DNA of 14,237 bases from CAYUPY01 sp964446595 (GCA_964446595.1 CAYUPY010000037.1:1-14237); one strand, 5' to 3'; positions 1-6,931 are shown, numbered from the stretch's first letter. A program made the numbers and translations. The notes: generated by a model from the sequence alone, not told the origin.

Positions 1-1
1 G

Positions 2-976
2 GACTATGATGATGTGATGAACAAACAAAGAGAGGTTTATTATGCGCGGCGTCGGCGTATCTTAAATCTAAGTGACGCCGCGCAAGATCCGAACTTATCA
101 TCAGAGCAACGGGAGCAAGCCTTAAGTGATCTTCAAGTTTACGTACACGAGCGTATGGCTGAAGAAATTGAAAAAATCGTGGCTACATATTTTGTTGCAA
201 GTGAACCAATTGAGGAGGCAGAGACAGCAAAAGATTTCGCCGCAAGTGTTATGGATCTGGCAGTTGATCGCAGGTTAGCCAAAGCATTTGAATTAGAAGG
301 TGCCGAGCTAGAAAAGGGCCTAATTAAGTTGGCAAAATCCAAAACGGGTGACGAGGTTGCTGAATTTTTATCCGTAGGAGTGAAAAAAGTAACTGATGAA
401 AAACTAGAAGAATTTGGTGCTGAATTACCAAACGTCTTCAAAGCTGTGGTGCTAGAAGGAATGAACCGTTTGTGGATGGAGCACTTGGAAACAATGAATG
501 ACGTACGATCTGGAATTACTTTGCAATCTTATGCCCAGAGAGATCCGCTAATTGCTTATAAGCAGTCAGGTTTTCAAGAGTTTGATCAATTTATGGGCCG
601 CATTGATGCCAATTTGACCCGGAGGATTCTAAAGGTAACACGGGTCAGTGAGCAGCAAATGCAACAAATGCAACTGCAACAACAAAACTTGCTTACCAAC
701 GATTCCCAGATTAGTGATATCTTATCCGGGGACCGCGAGTCTACCTTACTTGATTCCTTAGGAGAGCAAGCAGCAGGTGGGGATGCCGTAGCTCAATCTA
801 ATCTAGAGACTCTACGACAGCAGCAAGCACAAGCTAAACGTAGCAATGCCAGAAAACCAATACGCAAGGAAGAAAAGGTAGGACGTAATGATCCTTGTCC
901 TTGTGGGTCAGGTAAAAAGTATAAGCAGTGCGGGCTTTTGAATACTGAAGAACACCGTCGCAATTTAGCAAAGTAG
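2..976 (+). CDS. secA: Protein translocase subunit SecA, C-terminal part (5' end outside window)
   Basis: SecA is the ATPase motor that drives preproteins through SecYEG. The reading frame is open to the left edge: the first codons read DYDDVMNKQREV, the conserved SecA helical-scaffold signature, so the apparent start near base 14 is internal and the gene is truncated by the window. A second family signature lies around bases 470-600 (W-MEHLETM, then GITLQSYAQRDPL and YKQSGFQEFDQFM). A Gln-rich linker follows at about 650-690, then a SEC-C zinc-binding motif at 881-934 (GRNDPCPCGSGKKYKQCG). Three Cys of the motif are present, but the usual fourth ligand, His or Cys directly after the third Cys, is Gly here. 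The tail continues LLNTEEHRRNLAK and ends with TAG. The pilin-like gene begins 15 bases downstream on the same strand. The family assignment is secure; the zinc-binding state is uncertain. Confidence 0.97.
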   Translation, partial: DYDDVMNKQREVYYARRRRILNLSDAAQDPNLSSEQREQALSDLQVYVHERMAEEIEKIVATYFVASEPIEEAETAKDFAASVMDLAVDRRLAKAFELEGAELEKGLIKLAKSKTGDEVAEFLSVGVKKVTDEKLEEFGAELPNVFKAVVLEGMNRLWMEHLETMNDVRSGITLQSYAQRDPLIAYKQSGFQEFDQFMGRIDANLTRRILKVTRVSEQQMQQMQLQQQNLLTNDSQISDILSGDRESTLLDSLGEQAAGGDAVAQSNLETLRQQQAQAKRSNARKPIRKEEKVGRNDPCPCGSGKKYKQCGLLNTEEHRRNLAK

Positions 977-980
977 CTGG

Positions 981-986
981 TAATAT
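981..986 (+). promoter_or_regulatory. Putative -10 element of the pilin-like gene (leaderless type)
   Basis: TAATAT preceded by TGG (978-980) forms an extended -10. Only GGGGT separates it from the ATG at 992, so transcription would start at or next to the start codon. It lies just after the secA stop codon. Confidence 0.4.
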
Positions 987-1011
987 GGGGTATGATTAAA
1001 AAACATACCCC
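987..1011 (+). promoter_or_regulatory. Hairpin covering the pilin start codon; possible weak secA terminator
   Basis: GGGGTATG (987-994) and CATACCCC (1004-1011) are perfect reverse complements with a 9-base A-rich loop. The last three bases of the left arm are the ATG of the pilin-like gene. The hairpin is followed by TATTTTAAA, a poor U tract, so it could attenuate read-through from secA. It could equally hide the start codon in read-through mRNA. In a leaderless transcript starting at 992 the left arm would be mostly missing and the ATG free. Confidence 0.4.
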
Positions 1012-1543
1012 TATTTTAAATGCGTTTACGGCTTTTGAAGTTCTTTTAGCTATAACTATTGTGGCTATACTCGGTGCTGCCATTGTAGCAGCATATAACC
1101 CCGCAGGCAGAATTTATGATGCTCAAAAAGCGAGAGCAGTACAAGAGTTAATTGAGATCTCAGATGCAATCAAAGCCTATAATTTAGATAATGGAGATTG
1201 GCCGGCCGATAGTAGCCGAGGGACAGATCCAGGCTTAGCACCATATCTTCCAGATGGGTTTAGCTGGGCAGAAGGACCTATTCCAGGCACAGTTTGGGAC
1301 TATGACAACTGGATTGGTGATTCATGTATTAATCCTGATGCAGAAGACTCTATTCAAATTTCGTTACGCAATGTGCCAAATCGCAATCCAGACGGATCAG
1401 ACACTTGGGCATGGTACATACCAGTTAATCCCGACTCCCCACGAGGAGCACCTCACTGCGGTATCTTAGAAGAAGCAAATGCAGGTGAGTGTGTAGCAGG
1501 TACATGCGGGGCCGGTTTTGATATTGAAGCAGACGTGAACTAG
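992..1543 (+). CDS. Type IV pilin-like / pseudopilin protein
   Basis: This 183-residue protein has a class III (prepilin) signal. A short basic leader (MIKKHTPILNA) precedes FTAFEVLLAITIVAILGAAIV, with Phe at +1 and Glu at +5 after the predicted cleavage behind Ala11. Ala replaces the more common Gly at -1, which prepilin peptidases can tolerate. The hydrophobic stretch at about 15-34 would be the pilin core helix. The remainder is a soluble globular domain rich in Asp, Pro and Gly, with Cys in its C-terminal half that could form disulfides; it resembles the type II secretion protein G/pilin group in layout. It could be a major or minor pilin or a pseudopilin; no prepilin peptidase or assembly ATPase is in view. 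The ATG lies 5 bases after a TGG-TAATAT element and inside an 8-bp hairpin stem, so both transcription and initiation may be regulated. Stop is TAG. Confidence 0.8.
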   Translation: MIKKHTPILNAFTAFEVLLAITIVAILGAAIVAAYNPAGRIYDAQKARAVQELIEISDAIKAYNLDNGDWPADSSRGTDPGLAPYLPDGFSWAEGPIPGTVWDYDNWIGDSCINPDAEDSIQISLRNVPNRNPDGSDTWAWYIPVNPDSPRGAPHCGILEEANAGECVAGTCGAGFDIEADVN

Positions 1544-1565
1544 TTAAGAGGCGGTGCGAAAGGGG

Positions 1566-2579
1566 TTAATTTAGAGTGTAAATAAGTGACTCAGTCACAA
1601 TTAATAAAAGATACACACCAAGTAGAATTATTCCCTCAGGGCGTTTGATTTTGCGATCACTCCAAGCCACAATACTAAACAGAATTAAGGTAGTGATTAA
1701 AATAATCATACTCGGAATAAGGCTGGTATGGTTACGTAACGCACCCGAAGATAGGATGGCTAATACACCAAGGATGGCGGTGTTAATGGCCGCACTACCA
1801 ATAAAATTCCCCACCGCCATCTGTTCTGTTTGACCATTTTTAGCCCTTAACGCAATGATAATTTCGGGAATATTTGTACCCAGAGCTAATACCAATAGAC
1901 CAATTACGCTTTCAGGCACTTGCAACATTGAAGCTGTTGTGACAGCTACGTCTACCAACAGGGCAGAAAAGACGATTAAACCTATCAGACCAAATAGGCC
2001 GCGGATACTTAGCTTCCATAGACTGCTCACTTTCACGGTAGCTTCTTCGATGTGAGTATCTTTAGATTTGTGTTGTCCCTGCCCGTGGTGTCGGAGACCA
2101 CGAATATGGAGATGGTGGTCTTGTCCCAATGCAGAGATGTATAAGGTAAATATTGCGTAGGTAGCGATAGCAGCAACGCCTTCCCAAAAACCCAATACCC
2201 CATCCGCGACAATTATTACCTGCACACCTACTACTACCATAGCCCAAATCACTTCTTTTACAGTAAATTTGCCGGAAAACGATACTTCTTTGTGTTTAAG
2301 CGTGTTAATTGCTACCACCAGAGTTAATAGAATAATGCTCGCACCTAAGAGGTTACCTACCGAAAGGCTAGGAATTTGTTCTGCAGCAGATGAAACTAAC
2401 AAAGACGCTTCTGGCAGTGAAGACACAAAACTTAAAATCACAAAGCCAATAATAAACGGGCTCACTTTCACGCGCTTTGCGATCTGTACCAATACGTCCT
2501 CAATTAGATCTGCTGATTGCACTAAAAAGAAACATAATACCAGCAGTAATGAAAGGTAGGCAGCGATATCTAAAAACAT
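1566..2579 (-). CDS. CaCA-family sodium/calcium (cation) exchanger
   Basis: This 337-residue integral membrane protein has about ten hydrophobic segments in two halves, as in the YrbG/CaCA antiporters, which exchange Ca2+ (or another cation) for Na+ or H+ across the inner membrane. The two alpha-repeats are visible. The first, at about 43-85, has SSLPEASL (Glu57) and SVGNLLGAS; the second, at about 226-266, has ALGTNIPEI (Glu239) and VGNFIGSAA. The first repeat lacks the usual Gly-Thr before SLPE. The central loop at 152-178 carries at least seven His (155, 156, 158, 164, 165, 170, 176), a possible metal-sensing or metal-binding segment. ATG is preceded by TAAACT with 6 bases between, and no Shine-Dalgarno is visible. 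Stop is TAA. It is convergent with the pilin gene and lies downstream of htrA on the same strand. Ion specificity cannot be read from the sequence. Confidence 0.88.
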   Translation of the reverse strand: MFLDIAAYLSLLLVLCFFLVQSADLIEDVLVQIAKRVKVSPFIIGFVILSFVSSLPEASLLVSSAAEQIPSLSVGNLLGASIILLTLVVAINTLKHKEVSFSGKFTVKEVIWAMVVVGVQVIIVADGVLGFWEGVAAIATYAIFTLYISALGQDHHLHIRGLRHHGQGQHKSKDTHIEEATVKVSSLWKLSIRGLFGLIGLIVFSALLVDVAVTTASMLQVPESVIGLLVLALGTNIPEIIIALRAKNGQTEQMAVGNFIGSAAINTAILGVLAILSSGALRNHTSLIPSMIILITTLILFSIVAWSDRKIKRPEGIILLGVYLLLIVTESLIYTLN

Positions 2580-2585
2580 GCTAAA

Positions 2586-2591
2586 AGTTTA
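2586..2591 (-). promoter_or_regulatory. Putative -10 element of the cation exchanger gene
   Basis: TAAACT on the minus strand lies 6 bases upstream of the ATG. An alternative, TACAAT about 24 bases upstream of the ATG, is also possible. Co-transcription from htrA is not excluded. Confidence 0.3.
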
Positions 2592-2629
2592 CAGTTCTCA
2601 GAGATTGTAGGCAAATCTTAAGACAGTGT

Positions 2630-3829
2630 CTAGATCTGTAATGCCTTAAGCGTGGCAGTTGTTTGATTTTCTTGTCCATCACGGTAGTAGGTAATAGTGA
2701 TCTCATCACCTACTGGTAGTTTTTGAATTTCCTGCTGTAAAGATGTGCGGTTATTTAGTTCTACTCCGTTAATAGCGGTAATAATATCTCCCTCCTGTAG
2801 ACCTGCCTCGTCGGCCGCACTACCCTCTACTACACCAGGTGCACCATTTGCCCCTTCTTCAATTAAGGCACCATATTCAACTGGGAAATTCTCTTCGGCA
2901 GCGATACTTGGAGAAATCTCACGATAACGCACACCTAAAATTGGACGGCGGATTTCCCCAAATTCTTCTACGGACTCAATGACTGGTAAAACTAGATTAA
3001 TAGGAATGGCAAAACCAATATTCTCAGCGTCCTGTGCTACGGCTACATTCACACCAATCACGTTGCCAGCGATATCTAGTAGAGGGCCTCCTGAGTTGCC
3101 AGGGTTAATACTGGCATCAGTTTGGATAACACCAGTAAGTCTTTCGGCACCAACGCCGCCTTCACCGGAAGCAATAATATCGCGCGAAAGTCCTGAAATT
3201 ATCCCTGTACTTACGGTGTTACTAAATCTACCCAATGAGTTACCGATCGCAATTACTGTCTGGCCAACTCTAATCGCATCAGAGTTGCCTAAATTAAGTG
3301 GTTCAATATCAATATCCACATTCTCAGGGTTAATACGCAATACCGCAATATCAAGAAGTGGATCACGGCCCACAACCTCTGCTTCTGTACTACTACCATC
3401 ATTAAATACGACTGTGTAGGTTGCGCCTTCATCATCTACAACATGACGATTAGTAATAATTAATCCTCCTTCTGAGATAATGAATCCACTGCCTGACCCA
3501 ATTTGAGTTTCTTGACTTTCATCTACACCAGTACCTAAAAATCTTCTTTCTAGCTGGGTTAATTGACGTGAGATCACAATGCTGACTACAGAATCACTAG
3601 TATTCTCGGCAACGTCCACAATTACAGAGTCTTCATTGACAATCGAAATATTAGAAGTAGTGACGGTGCGATCACCTTCCTGTCTGGTGGTAACGTTACT
3701 ACCTATCCCTAAAAACCCCAATCTTCCCGATGAAACAGCTAAGCCTCCCACAACCCCGCCTGCGACAGCAGCACAGGCAGTAGTGAATAGAATGATAAAA
3801 GTAAAAGCTAATAGTGTGCGTTTTTTCAT
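2630..3829 (-). CDS. HtrA/DegP-type trypsin-like serine protease with PDZ domain
   Basis: This 399-residue envelope protease is of the S1C family, which degrades or senses misfolded exported proteins. Residues 1-30 form a basic N-terminus plus hydrophobic segment that would act as signal peptide or membrane anchor. A Cys at 19 is not in a convincing lipobox. The trypsin-like domain spans about 75-285, with the catalytic triad His129 (TNRHVV), Asp160 (DPLLDIAVL) and Ser246 (GNSGGPL). One PDZ domain covers about 295-399 (GSAADEAGLQEGDIITAING). A single PDZ matches DegS and Gram-positive HtrA rather than two-PDZ DegP. The gene lies between the exchanger and the nuclease-like gene on the same strand, with 47 bases upstream. 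No Shine-Dalgarno is evident. A TATTTT 7 bases before the ATG, or a TATACT further up (3869-3874), could be the -10. Stop is TAG. Confidence 0.95.
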   Translation of the reverse strand: MKKRTLLAFTFIILFTTACAAVAGGVVGGLAVSSGRLGFLGIGSNVTTRQEGDRTVTTSNISIVNEDSVIVDVAENTSDSVVSIVISRQLTQLERRFLGTGVDESQETQIGSGSGFIISEGGLIITNRHVVDDEGATYTVVFNDGSSTEAEVVGRDPLLDIAVLRINPENVDIDIEPLNLGNSDAIRVGQTVIAIGNSLGRFSNTVSTGIISGLSRDIIASGEGGVGAERLTGVIQTDASINPGNSGGPLLDIAGNVIGVNVAVAQDAENIGFAIPINLVLPVIESVEEFGEIRRPILGVRYREISPSIAAEENFPVEYGALIEEGANGAPGVVEGSAADEAGLQEGDIITAINGVELNNRTSLQQEIQKLPVGDEITITYYRDGQENQTTATLKALQI

Positions 3830-3856
3830 ATATTTTAAAATAACGATTTAAAATTG

Positions 3857-3879
3857 TAGTTATACAAGAGTATACACTA
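3857..3879 (-). promoter_or_regulatory. Imperfect hairpin and possible htrA promoter at the end of the nuclease-like gene
   Basis: TAGTTATAC (3857-3865) pairs with GTATACACTA (3870-3879) across a 4-base loop with one bulged base, and includes the TAG stop of the upstream gene. It lacks a T tract, so terminator function is doubtful. On the minus strand the same segment contains TATACT (3869-3874) directly after TG, a plausible -10 that would give htrA a leader of roughly 30 bases. Confidence 0.3.
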
Positions 3880-4698
3880 TTGCTGAAGTGCAGCGATTTC
3901 TGCTTGAATAGTCGCGATTTCTGCCGATTCAAGCGAAATTTGGCTGGCAGAAATCGCAGCTGCCAAATCAAGAATAGTGATATAACCCTGTGCCAATAGT
4001 GAGTCTTGGTGAGGCTTAACCGTTTGTAAGCTTGTAATAGGATATAACTTGCTCTGGAATATTTTGTCGGTAATACTTTGTCTCTCACCAACAGGTTTAG
4101 TAAGGCTAAAGACTTTAATACCTTGGCATTCTACATATTGAAGCGCATGATTTGTGAGCTTAGTATTTGTAGCGAACCAGCCGAAATCCTGGTGAGGCTC
4201 ATCTATATCATGTGCCTCATGAAGGTCATCAAAACGAGCCTTTGTATACAATACATCTACTAAATCTGATCGTGTACCTTCCTTGTTATGAAATTTGCAT
4301 TCCACAAAATGATACTCTCCTGGTTTGGTTGCATGCACATCAACCTCGTGTTCAACGCAACGTCCTTTCATTAGAACACCAACTTCTGTTTGGAAACCAT
4401 CAAATTCAAATAGCTTACCTATAAGCTGTTCGAAATAGAATCCTGCGGGCCCGAGTGCGTAAATAGCTTCTTTTAAGAGGTAACGGGCCCGCATCAGCGT
4501 CCCCAAGTCAATTCCCGCTACACGTGGGATAATATCGGCAACCTTTGCCCGTAAAGCCACTGTGGAGTCCGGTCTTTCTACCTTTCTCACTATTTGACCA
4601 GCTTGGCTATCATCTAGGCCGATCTTTAGAAGGTAATGGTATAGTTTTTGTTCCGAAAATTCTTCAAGTTCACCAGAGATTTTAATTATTTGTGACAT
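3877..4698 (-). CDS. ATP-cone domain protein with PD-(D/E)XK (Mrr-like) nuclease fold
   Basis: This 273-residue protein has three recognisable parts. Residues 1-80 resemble an ATP-cone (KISGELEEFSEQKLYHYLLKIGL and the following helices), the nucleotide-sensing domain best known from ribonucleotide reductase and NrdR. Residues 85-160 look like a restriction-endonuclease-like fold: Glu90 in GFYFEQLIG, Asp120 in EHEVDVH, then Glu133-x-Lys135 in FVECKFH, matching the E...D...ExK layout of Mrr-type nucleases. Residues about 222-250 (LLAQGYITILDLAAA) resemble a helix-hairpin-helix, and the last 17 residues are a short amphipathic helix. Proteins with this ATP-cone plus nuclease pairing occur in other bacteria, but I know of no established role; a dNTP/ATP-gated DNA nuclease is an inference. 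It starts divergently from the unknown cluster on the right, with 36 bases between. The ATG lies 6 bases after TATTCT. Stop is TAG. Confidence 0.75.
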   Translation of the reverse strand: MSQIIKISGELEEFSEQKLYHYLLKIGLDDSQAGQIVRKVERPDSTVALRAKVADIIPRVAGIDLGTLMRARYLLKEAIYALGPAGFYFEQLIGKLFEFDGFQTEVGVLMKGRCVEHEVDVHATKPGEYHFVECKFHNKEGTRSDLVDVLYTKARFDDLHEAHDIDEPHQDFGWFATNTKLTNHALQYVECQGIKVFSLTKPVGERQSITDKIFQSKLYPITSLQTVKPHQDSLLAQGYITILDLAAAISASQISLESAEIATIQAEIAALQQ

Positions 4699-4704
4699 CG
4701 CAAT

Positions 4705-4710
4705 AGAATA
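4705..4710 (-). promoter_or_regulatory. Putative -10 element of the ATP-cone nuclease-like gene
   Basis: TATTCT on the minus strand, then ATTGCG, then the ATG at 4698. No room for a ribosome binding site. It shares the 36-base intergenic region with the divergent promoter at 4723. Confidence 0.4.
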
Positions 4711-4722
4711 GCGTATTTCTGC

Positions 4723-4728
4723 TAAAAT
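4723..4728 (+). promoter_or_regulatory. Extended -10 element upstream of the 4735 gene (leaderless type)
   Basis: TGC-TAAAAT followed by TAGGGG and the ATG at 4735. The GGGG touches the ATG and is too close to serve as a Shine-Dalgarno. The same TGC-TAAAAT element recurs before the gene at 6200, and TGC-TATGAT before the gene at 5347. Confidence 0.55.
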
Positions 4729-4734
4729 TAGGGG

Positions 4735-5298
4735 ATGAATTATCCAAATATAACCCTTAGAATTAAGAATTACGTACCTTCAATTGAATTATGGAACTCA
4801 GAGAATGAGTCTAGAACTGTAATCAAAGGAAAGAAAGGTATAGATACTCTGATTTTAGAATTTTGCGAACTTGTAGATTTCCCTACACAAGGCAATAACA
4901 TAGATGAACTAATGCATTTAGCCCGATCGGGGGATGAAAATATGCTTAAGTTTGCGAGTATTGATTTTTCCAAACAAGAGTTGGACTTTTCTGATCTACT
5001 ACAAGAAACCGTAGCCGCATACGAAAGGTACTCTTTACCAGTAAGTAAAGATTCGCTTAAAGAAAGTAATGATCCAACTGCGCTAGCGCGGGAATTACGC
5101 AACAATTGGAAAGAAGATGCTTTGGCCAGCCTGATAGAAGAAATATACAACACAATGATTGCTCGCACCTTTTACTTGGCTAGCGAGACCTCAATCTCTA
5201 CTATCGTTCTCGCCGATGATCGCCAAGACTCCCGGCTACGCGAAAAAATGTCTAAGGAGTTGGCTACAGTCGAAGAGGTAGAATTCCTGGTGGAATAA
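4735..5298 (+). CDS. Hypothetical protein, 187 residues
   Basis: I do not recognise a family. The N-terminal third reads as beta-strand-like (ITLRIKNYVPSIELWNSE, then a short KGKKG turn), and the remainder is mostly acidic, Leu/Glu-rich and predicted helical. There is no signal peptide or membrane segment, so it is probably cytosolic. Coding status is supported by full openness, a strong extended -10 placed 6 bases before the ATG, and tight packing with neighbours. It is the first of four same-strand genes (4735-6907) and is divergent from the ATP-cone nuclease-like gene, so a functional link to that gene is possible but unproven. Stop is TAA. Confidence 0.7.
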   Translation: MNYPNITLRIKNYVPSIELWNSENESRTVIKGKKGIDTLILEFCELVDFPTQGNNIDELMHLARSGDENMLKFASIDFSKQELDFSDLLQETVAAYERYSLPVSKDSLKESNDPTALARELRNNWKEDALASLIEEIYNTMIARTFYLASETSISTIVLADDRQDSRLREKMSKELATVEEVEFLVE

Positions 5299-5334
5299 CG
5301 CAATACTTTTCTTACATAAATCTTTCATTCTTGC

Positions 5335-5340
5335 TATGAT
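5335..5340 (+). promoter_or_regulatory. Extended -10 element upstream of the 5347 gene (leaderless type)
   Basis: TGC-TATGAT, then CGCGAT, then the ATG at 5347. A weak -35 (CTTACA, 5311-5316) sits 18 bases upstream. It lies in a 48-base gap, so the second gene of the cluster appears to have its own promoter. Confidence 0.55.
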
Positions 5341-5346
5341 CGCGAT

Positions 5347-6183
5347 ATGCGCGAGCAGCAAGTTGGTTTTAGCTATACCCGTTTTGTTGATAGCATCTGG
5401 AACTCTGGCCAAACTAGGCAAGCACTAGAGGAAGTACAGCGAGTTCATTTGCAATTAATGGGAATTGGATCAGCAGCCGGAGCTGTGGACATAACCCAAG
5501 ATAGCTTAGGTATTGAGTACAAACGCAGACATGAGTTTTTGCACATATTATTCCACGCATTTTTACTCGAAAAGCAACTAACTCACAACTACAAACTGGC
5601 TTATCAAAAATGGTCTATAGCATTGAGTATAATTGCTCAAAGTACAGATTTCGCCGAATCAATTCAAAGGGCACTTGATATAGTTATATATAAAGGACTA
5701 AATATCTATACCCTTAGTGACCCTAGAATAAAATCAGACAAACATGCATGCTTGCTTATTGACTTGCTGCCAGAAAATCTAGATCTCACTCAGAAAATAG
5801 AAGTTTTGGTACAAAATAGCCGCTGGAGGGATTATCTGATTCAAGCCATTGGGCGTACGCAGTATCTACATCAATTATTAGGGCAAGGTAGGATGTCGGT
5901 GAGCGATTATAGTTTCCTTAGCTGTAGACACCACCAGTTTAGGGAAATGTTGCAATGTGTCGCTCAGGTAGAACGGGAGATTAAAGGGTTAAATTATGAA
6001 ACACGCGAGCAGCTGTACTTATACTTTGCTACCGAGATACTTAATTTGATTATCGATTTTGTAGATTACCTAGCAGTTATCCCCCACGACTATCAAAATG
6101 ATGATGACTTTATTAAAAAAATTAAAGATGCGGGACAGATTATTCAATTAGGGGTAGCTCGCGAGTTCGGGAGTGAAGGTTAA
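5347..6183 (+). CDS. Hypothetical helical protein, 278 residues
   Basis: No family is recognised. The protein looks soluble and almost entirely alpha-helical, rich in Leu, Ile, Gln, His and aromatic residues, with no signal peptide or convincing membrane segment. Alternating amphipathic helices (for instance around residues 60-110 and 195-245) would suit a helical-bundle or repeat-type scaffold, but no repeat period is evident. It follows the 4735 gene after 48 bases and has its own leaderless-type promoter; the next gene starts 16 bases after its stop. Stop is TAA. Function is unknown. Confidence 0.7.
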   Translation: MREQQVGFSYTRFVDSIWNSGQTRQALEEVQRVHLQLMGIGSAAGAVDITQDSLGIEYKRRHEFLHILFHAFLLEKQLTHNYKLAYQKWSIALSIIAQSTDFAESIQRALDIVIYKGLNIYTLSDPRIKSDKHACLLIDLLPENLDLTQKIEVLVQNSRWRDYLIQAIGRTQYLHQLLGQGRMSVSDYSFLSCRHHQFREMLQCVAQVEREIKGLNYETREQLYLYFATEILNLIIDFVDYLAVIPHDYQNDDDFIKKIKDAGQIIQLGVAREFGSEG

Positions 6184-6188
6184 TGTGC

Positions 6189-6194
6189 TAAAAT
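6189..6194 (+). promoter_or_regulatory. Extended -10 element upstream of the 6200 gene (leaderless type)
   Basis: TGC-TAAAAT, then AAATT, then the ATG at 6200. The element is identical to the one at 4720-4728 and begins only 2 bases after the preceding stop codon. Confidence 0.55.
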
Positions 6195-6199
6195 AAATT

Positions 6200-6454
6200 A
6201 TGCCAGCATCCCCATCAACTCCACCTTCAACGCAAGATGATGTCTTAATGAGAATAGATAAGCAAACAGCGGAGGTGATTAAGTCACTCAGTAAAGAATT
6301 AAACTTTAGTACTCGGGAAGTAACCCGGTGGTTAGCCTGGATAGGCCGTAAAGCAGTTGGGCGCGACGTCACAATTGAAGATAAGGATAAAAAGACACAA
6401 ATCAGAATGTCACTAACTGAGTATAAAAAACTTTCTAACACAGACTTAACATAA
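6200..6454 (+). CDS. Small hypothetical protein, possibly ribbon-helix-helix
   Basis: This 84-residue protein opens with a Pro/Ser-rich tail of 13 residues. A candidate strand follows at 14-19 (DVLMRI), then a helix at 21-34, a turn (NFST), and a second helix at about 37-53 (STREVTRWLAWIGRKAV). That strand-helix-helix order and spacing resemble ribbon-helix-helix DNA-binding proteins such as antitoxins and Arc/CopG types. No toxin-like partner is recognised; the next gene, 21 bases downstream, encodes a small membrane protein. The DNA-binding assignment is tentative and rests only on the predicted secondary-structure pattern. Stop is TAA. Confidence 0.6.
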   Translation: MPASPSTPPSTQDDVLMRIDKQTAEVIKSLSKELNFSTREVTRWLAWIGRKAVGRDVTIEDKDKKTQIRMSLTEYKKLSNTDLT

Positions 6455-6475
6455 GAATAGAAAGCACAGGACTAC

Positions 6476-6907
6476 ATGGCTCAAGCCCCGAATAGCAATA
6501 CAGATTCAAATCCAAAGCAAAACCCTAGGCAGGCAAAGGTTTTTAAGGTAAACAGCGAAGATCTAGATATTTTGGATGATGATAGTCAGTACCCTGAAGA
6601 TTACCCAGATTACTTTCCAAGTGGGATTGTAGAATATCTCGCTAAAAAAGATGAAACTAATATTTTAAGCAAACGTGAAGATACTCGAGGCCGCCTCGCA
6701 CTAGTGTATACCGTCGCTACATTTGGTATCTTTGTGCTCGGCTTTATTGCCGCCATCATAGATGCGGCAGTAACAGGTAACTCGGTGGTGGAAAATTTAA
6801 TGCAACTACTTCCATTAATCTCCGGTATATTCTTAGGCACGCTAGGGTTTGTGCTTGGTTACTACTTCCGCCGCGCGGAGGCAGAAGAGAACGAAAGGCA
6901 GAACTAA
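6476..6907 (+). CDS. Small two-TM membrane protein of unknown function
   Basis: This 143-residue protein has a long hydrophilic N-terminal region (1-70), with a Gln/Asn/Pro-rich start and an acidic patch around 28-46. Two hydrophobic helices follow at about 74-96 and 109-130, with a short charged tail (FRRAEAEENERQN). Arg/Lys flanking the first helix and Arg after the second suggest both ends are cytosolic. It follows the 6200 gene by 21 bases. No -10 element sits right before its ATG; a weak AGGA a few bases upstream is the nearest thing to a ribosome binding site, so it is probably co-transcribed with 6200. It ends 8 bases before the convergent anti-sigma-like gene. Stop is TAA. Confidence 0.7.
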   Translation: MAQAPNSNTDSNPKQNPRQAKVFKVNSEDLDILDDDSQYPEDYPDYFPSGIVEYLAKKDETNILSKREDTRGRLALVYTVATFGIFVLGFIAAIIDAAVTGNSVVENLMQLLPLISGIFLGTLGFVLGYYFRRAEAEENERQN

Positions 6908-6912
6908 ATTTG

Positions 6913-6931
6913 AACCTACTTAAAAGTAGTT
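6913..6931. terminator. Weak hairpin between convergent genes
   Basis: AACCTACT (6913-6920) and AGTAGTT (6925-6931) pair with one bulged C across a TAAA loop. It overlaps the stop codon of the minus-strand gene and sits 6 bases after the plus-strand stop. It is short and AT-rich, so it is at best a weak bidirectional terminator. Confidence 0.25.

Noticed and set aside
793..1083. Minus-strand ORF across the secA end and pilin start
   Set aside because: It is opposite the SEC-C motif and prepilin signal, both strongly supported on the plus strand.
2979..3419. 146-codon plus-strand ORF antisense to the htrA gene
   Set aside because: It lies wholly opposite a clear HtrA protease with catalytic triad, has low-complexity Pro/Ser/Ile composition and no start signals.
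6200..6907. Toxin-antitoxin pair made of the ribbon-helix-helix-like protein and the membrane protein
   Set aside because: The second protein has a long cytosolic region and two TM helices without any toxin motif; the pairing alone does not support the call.
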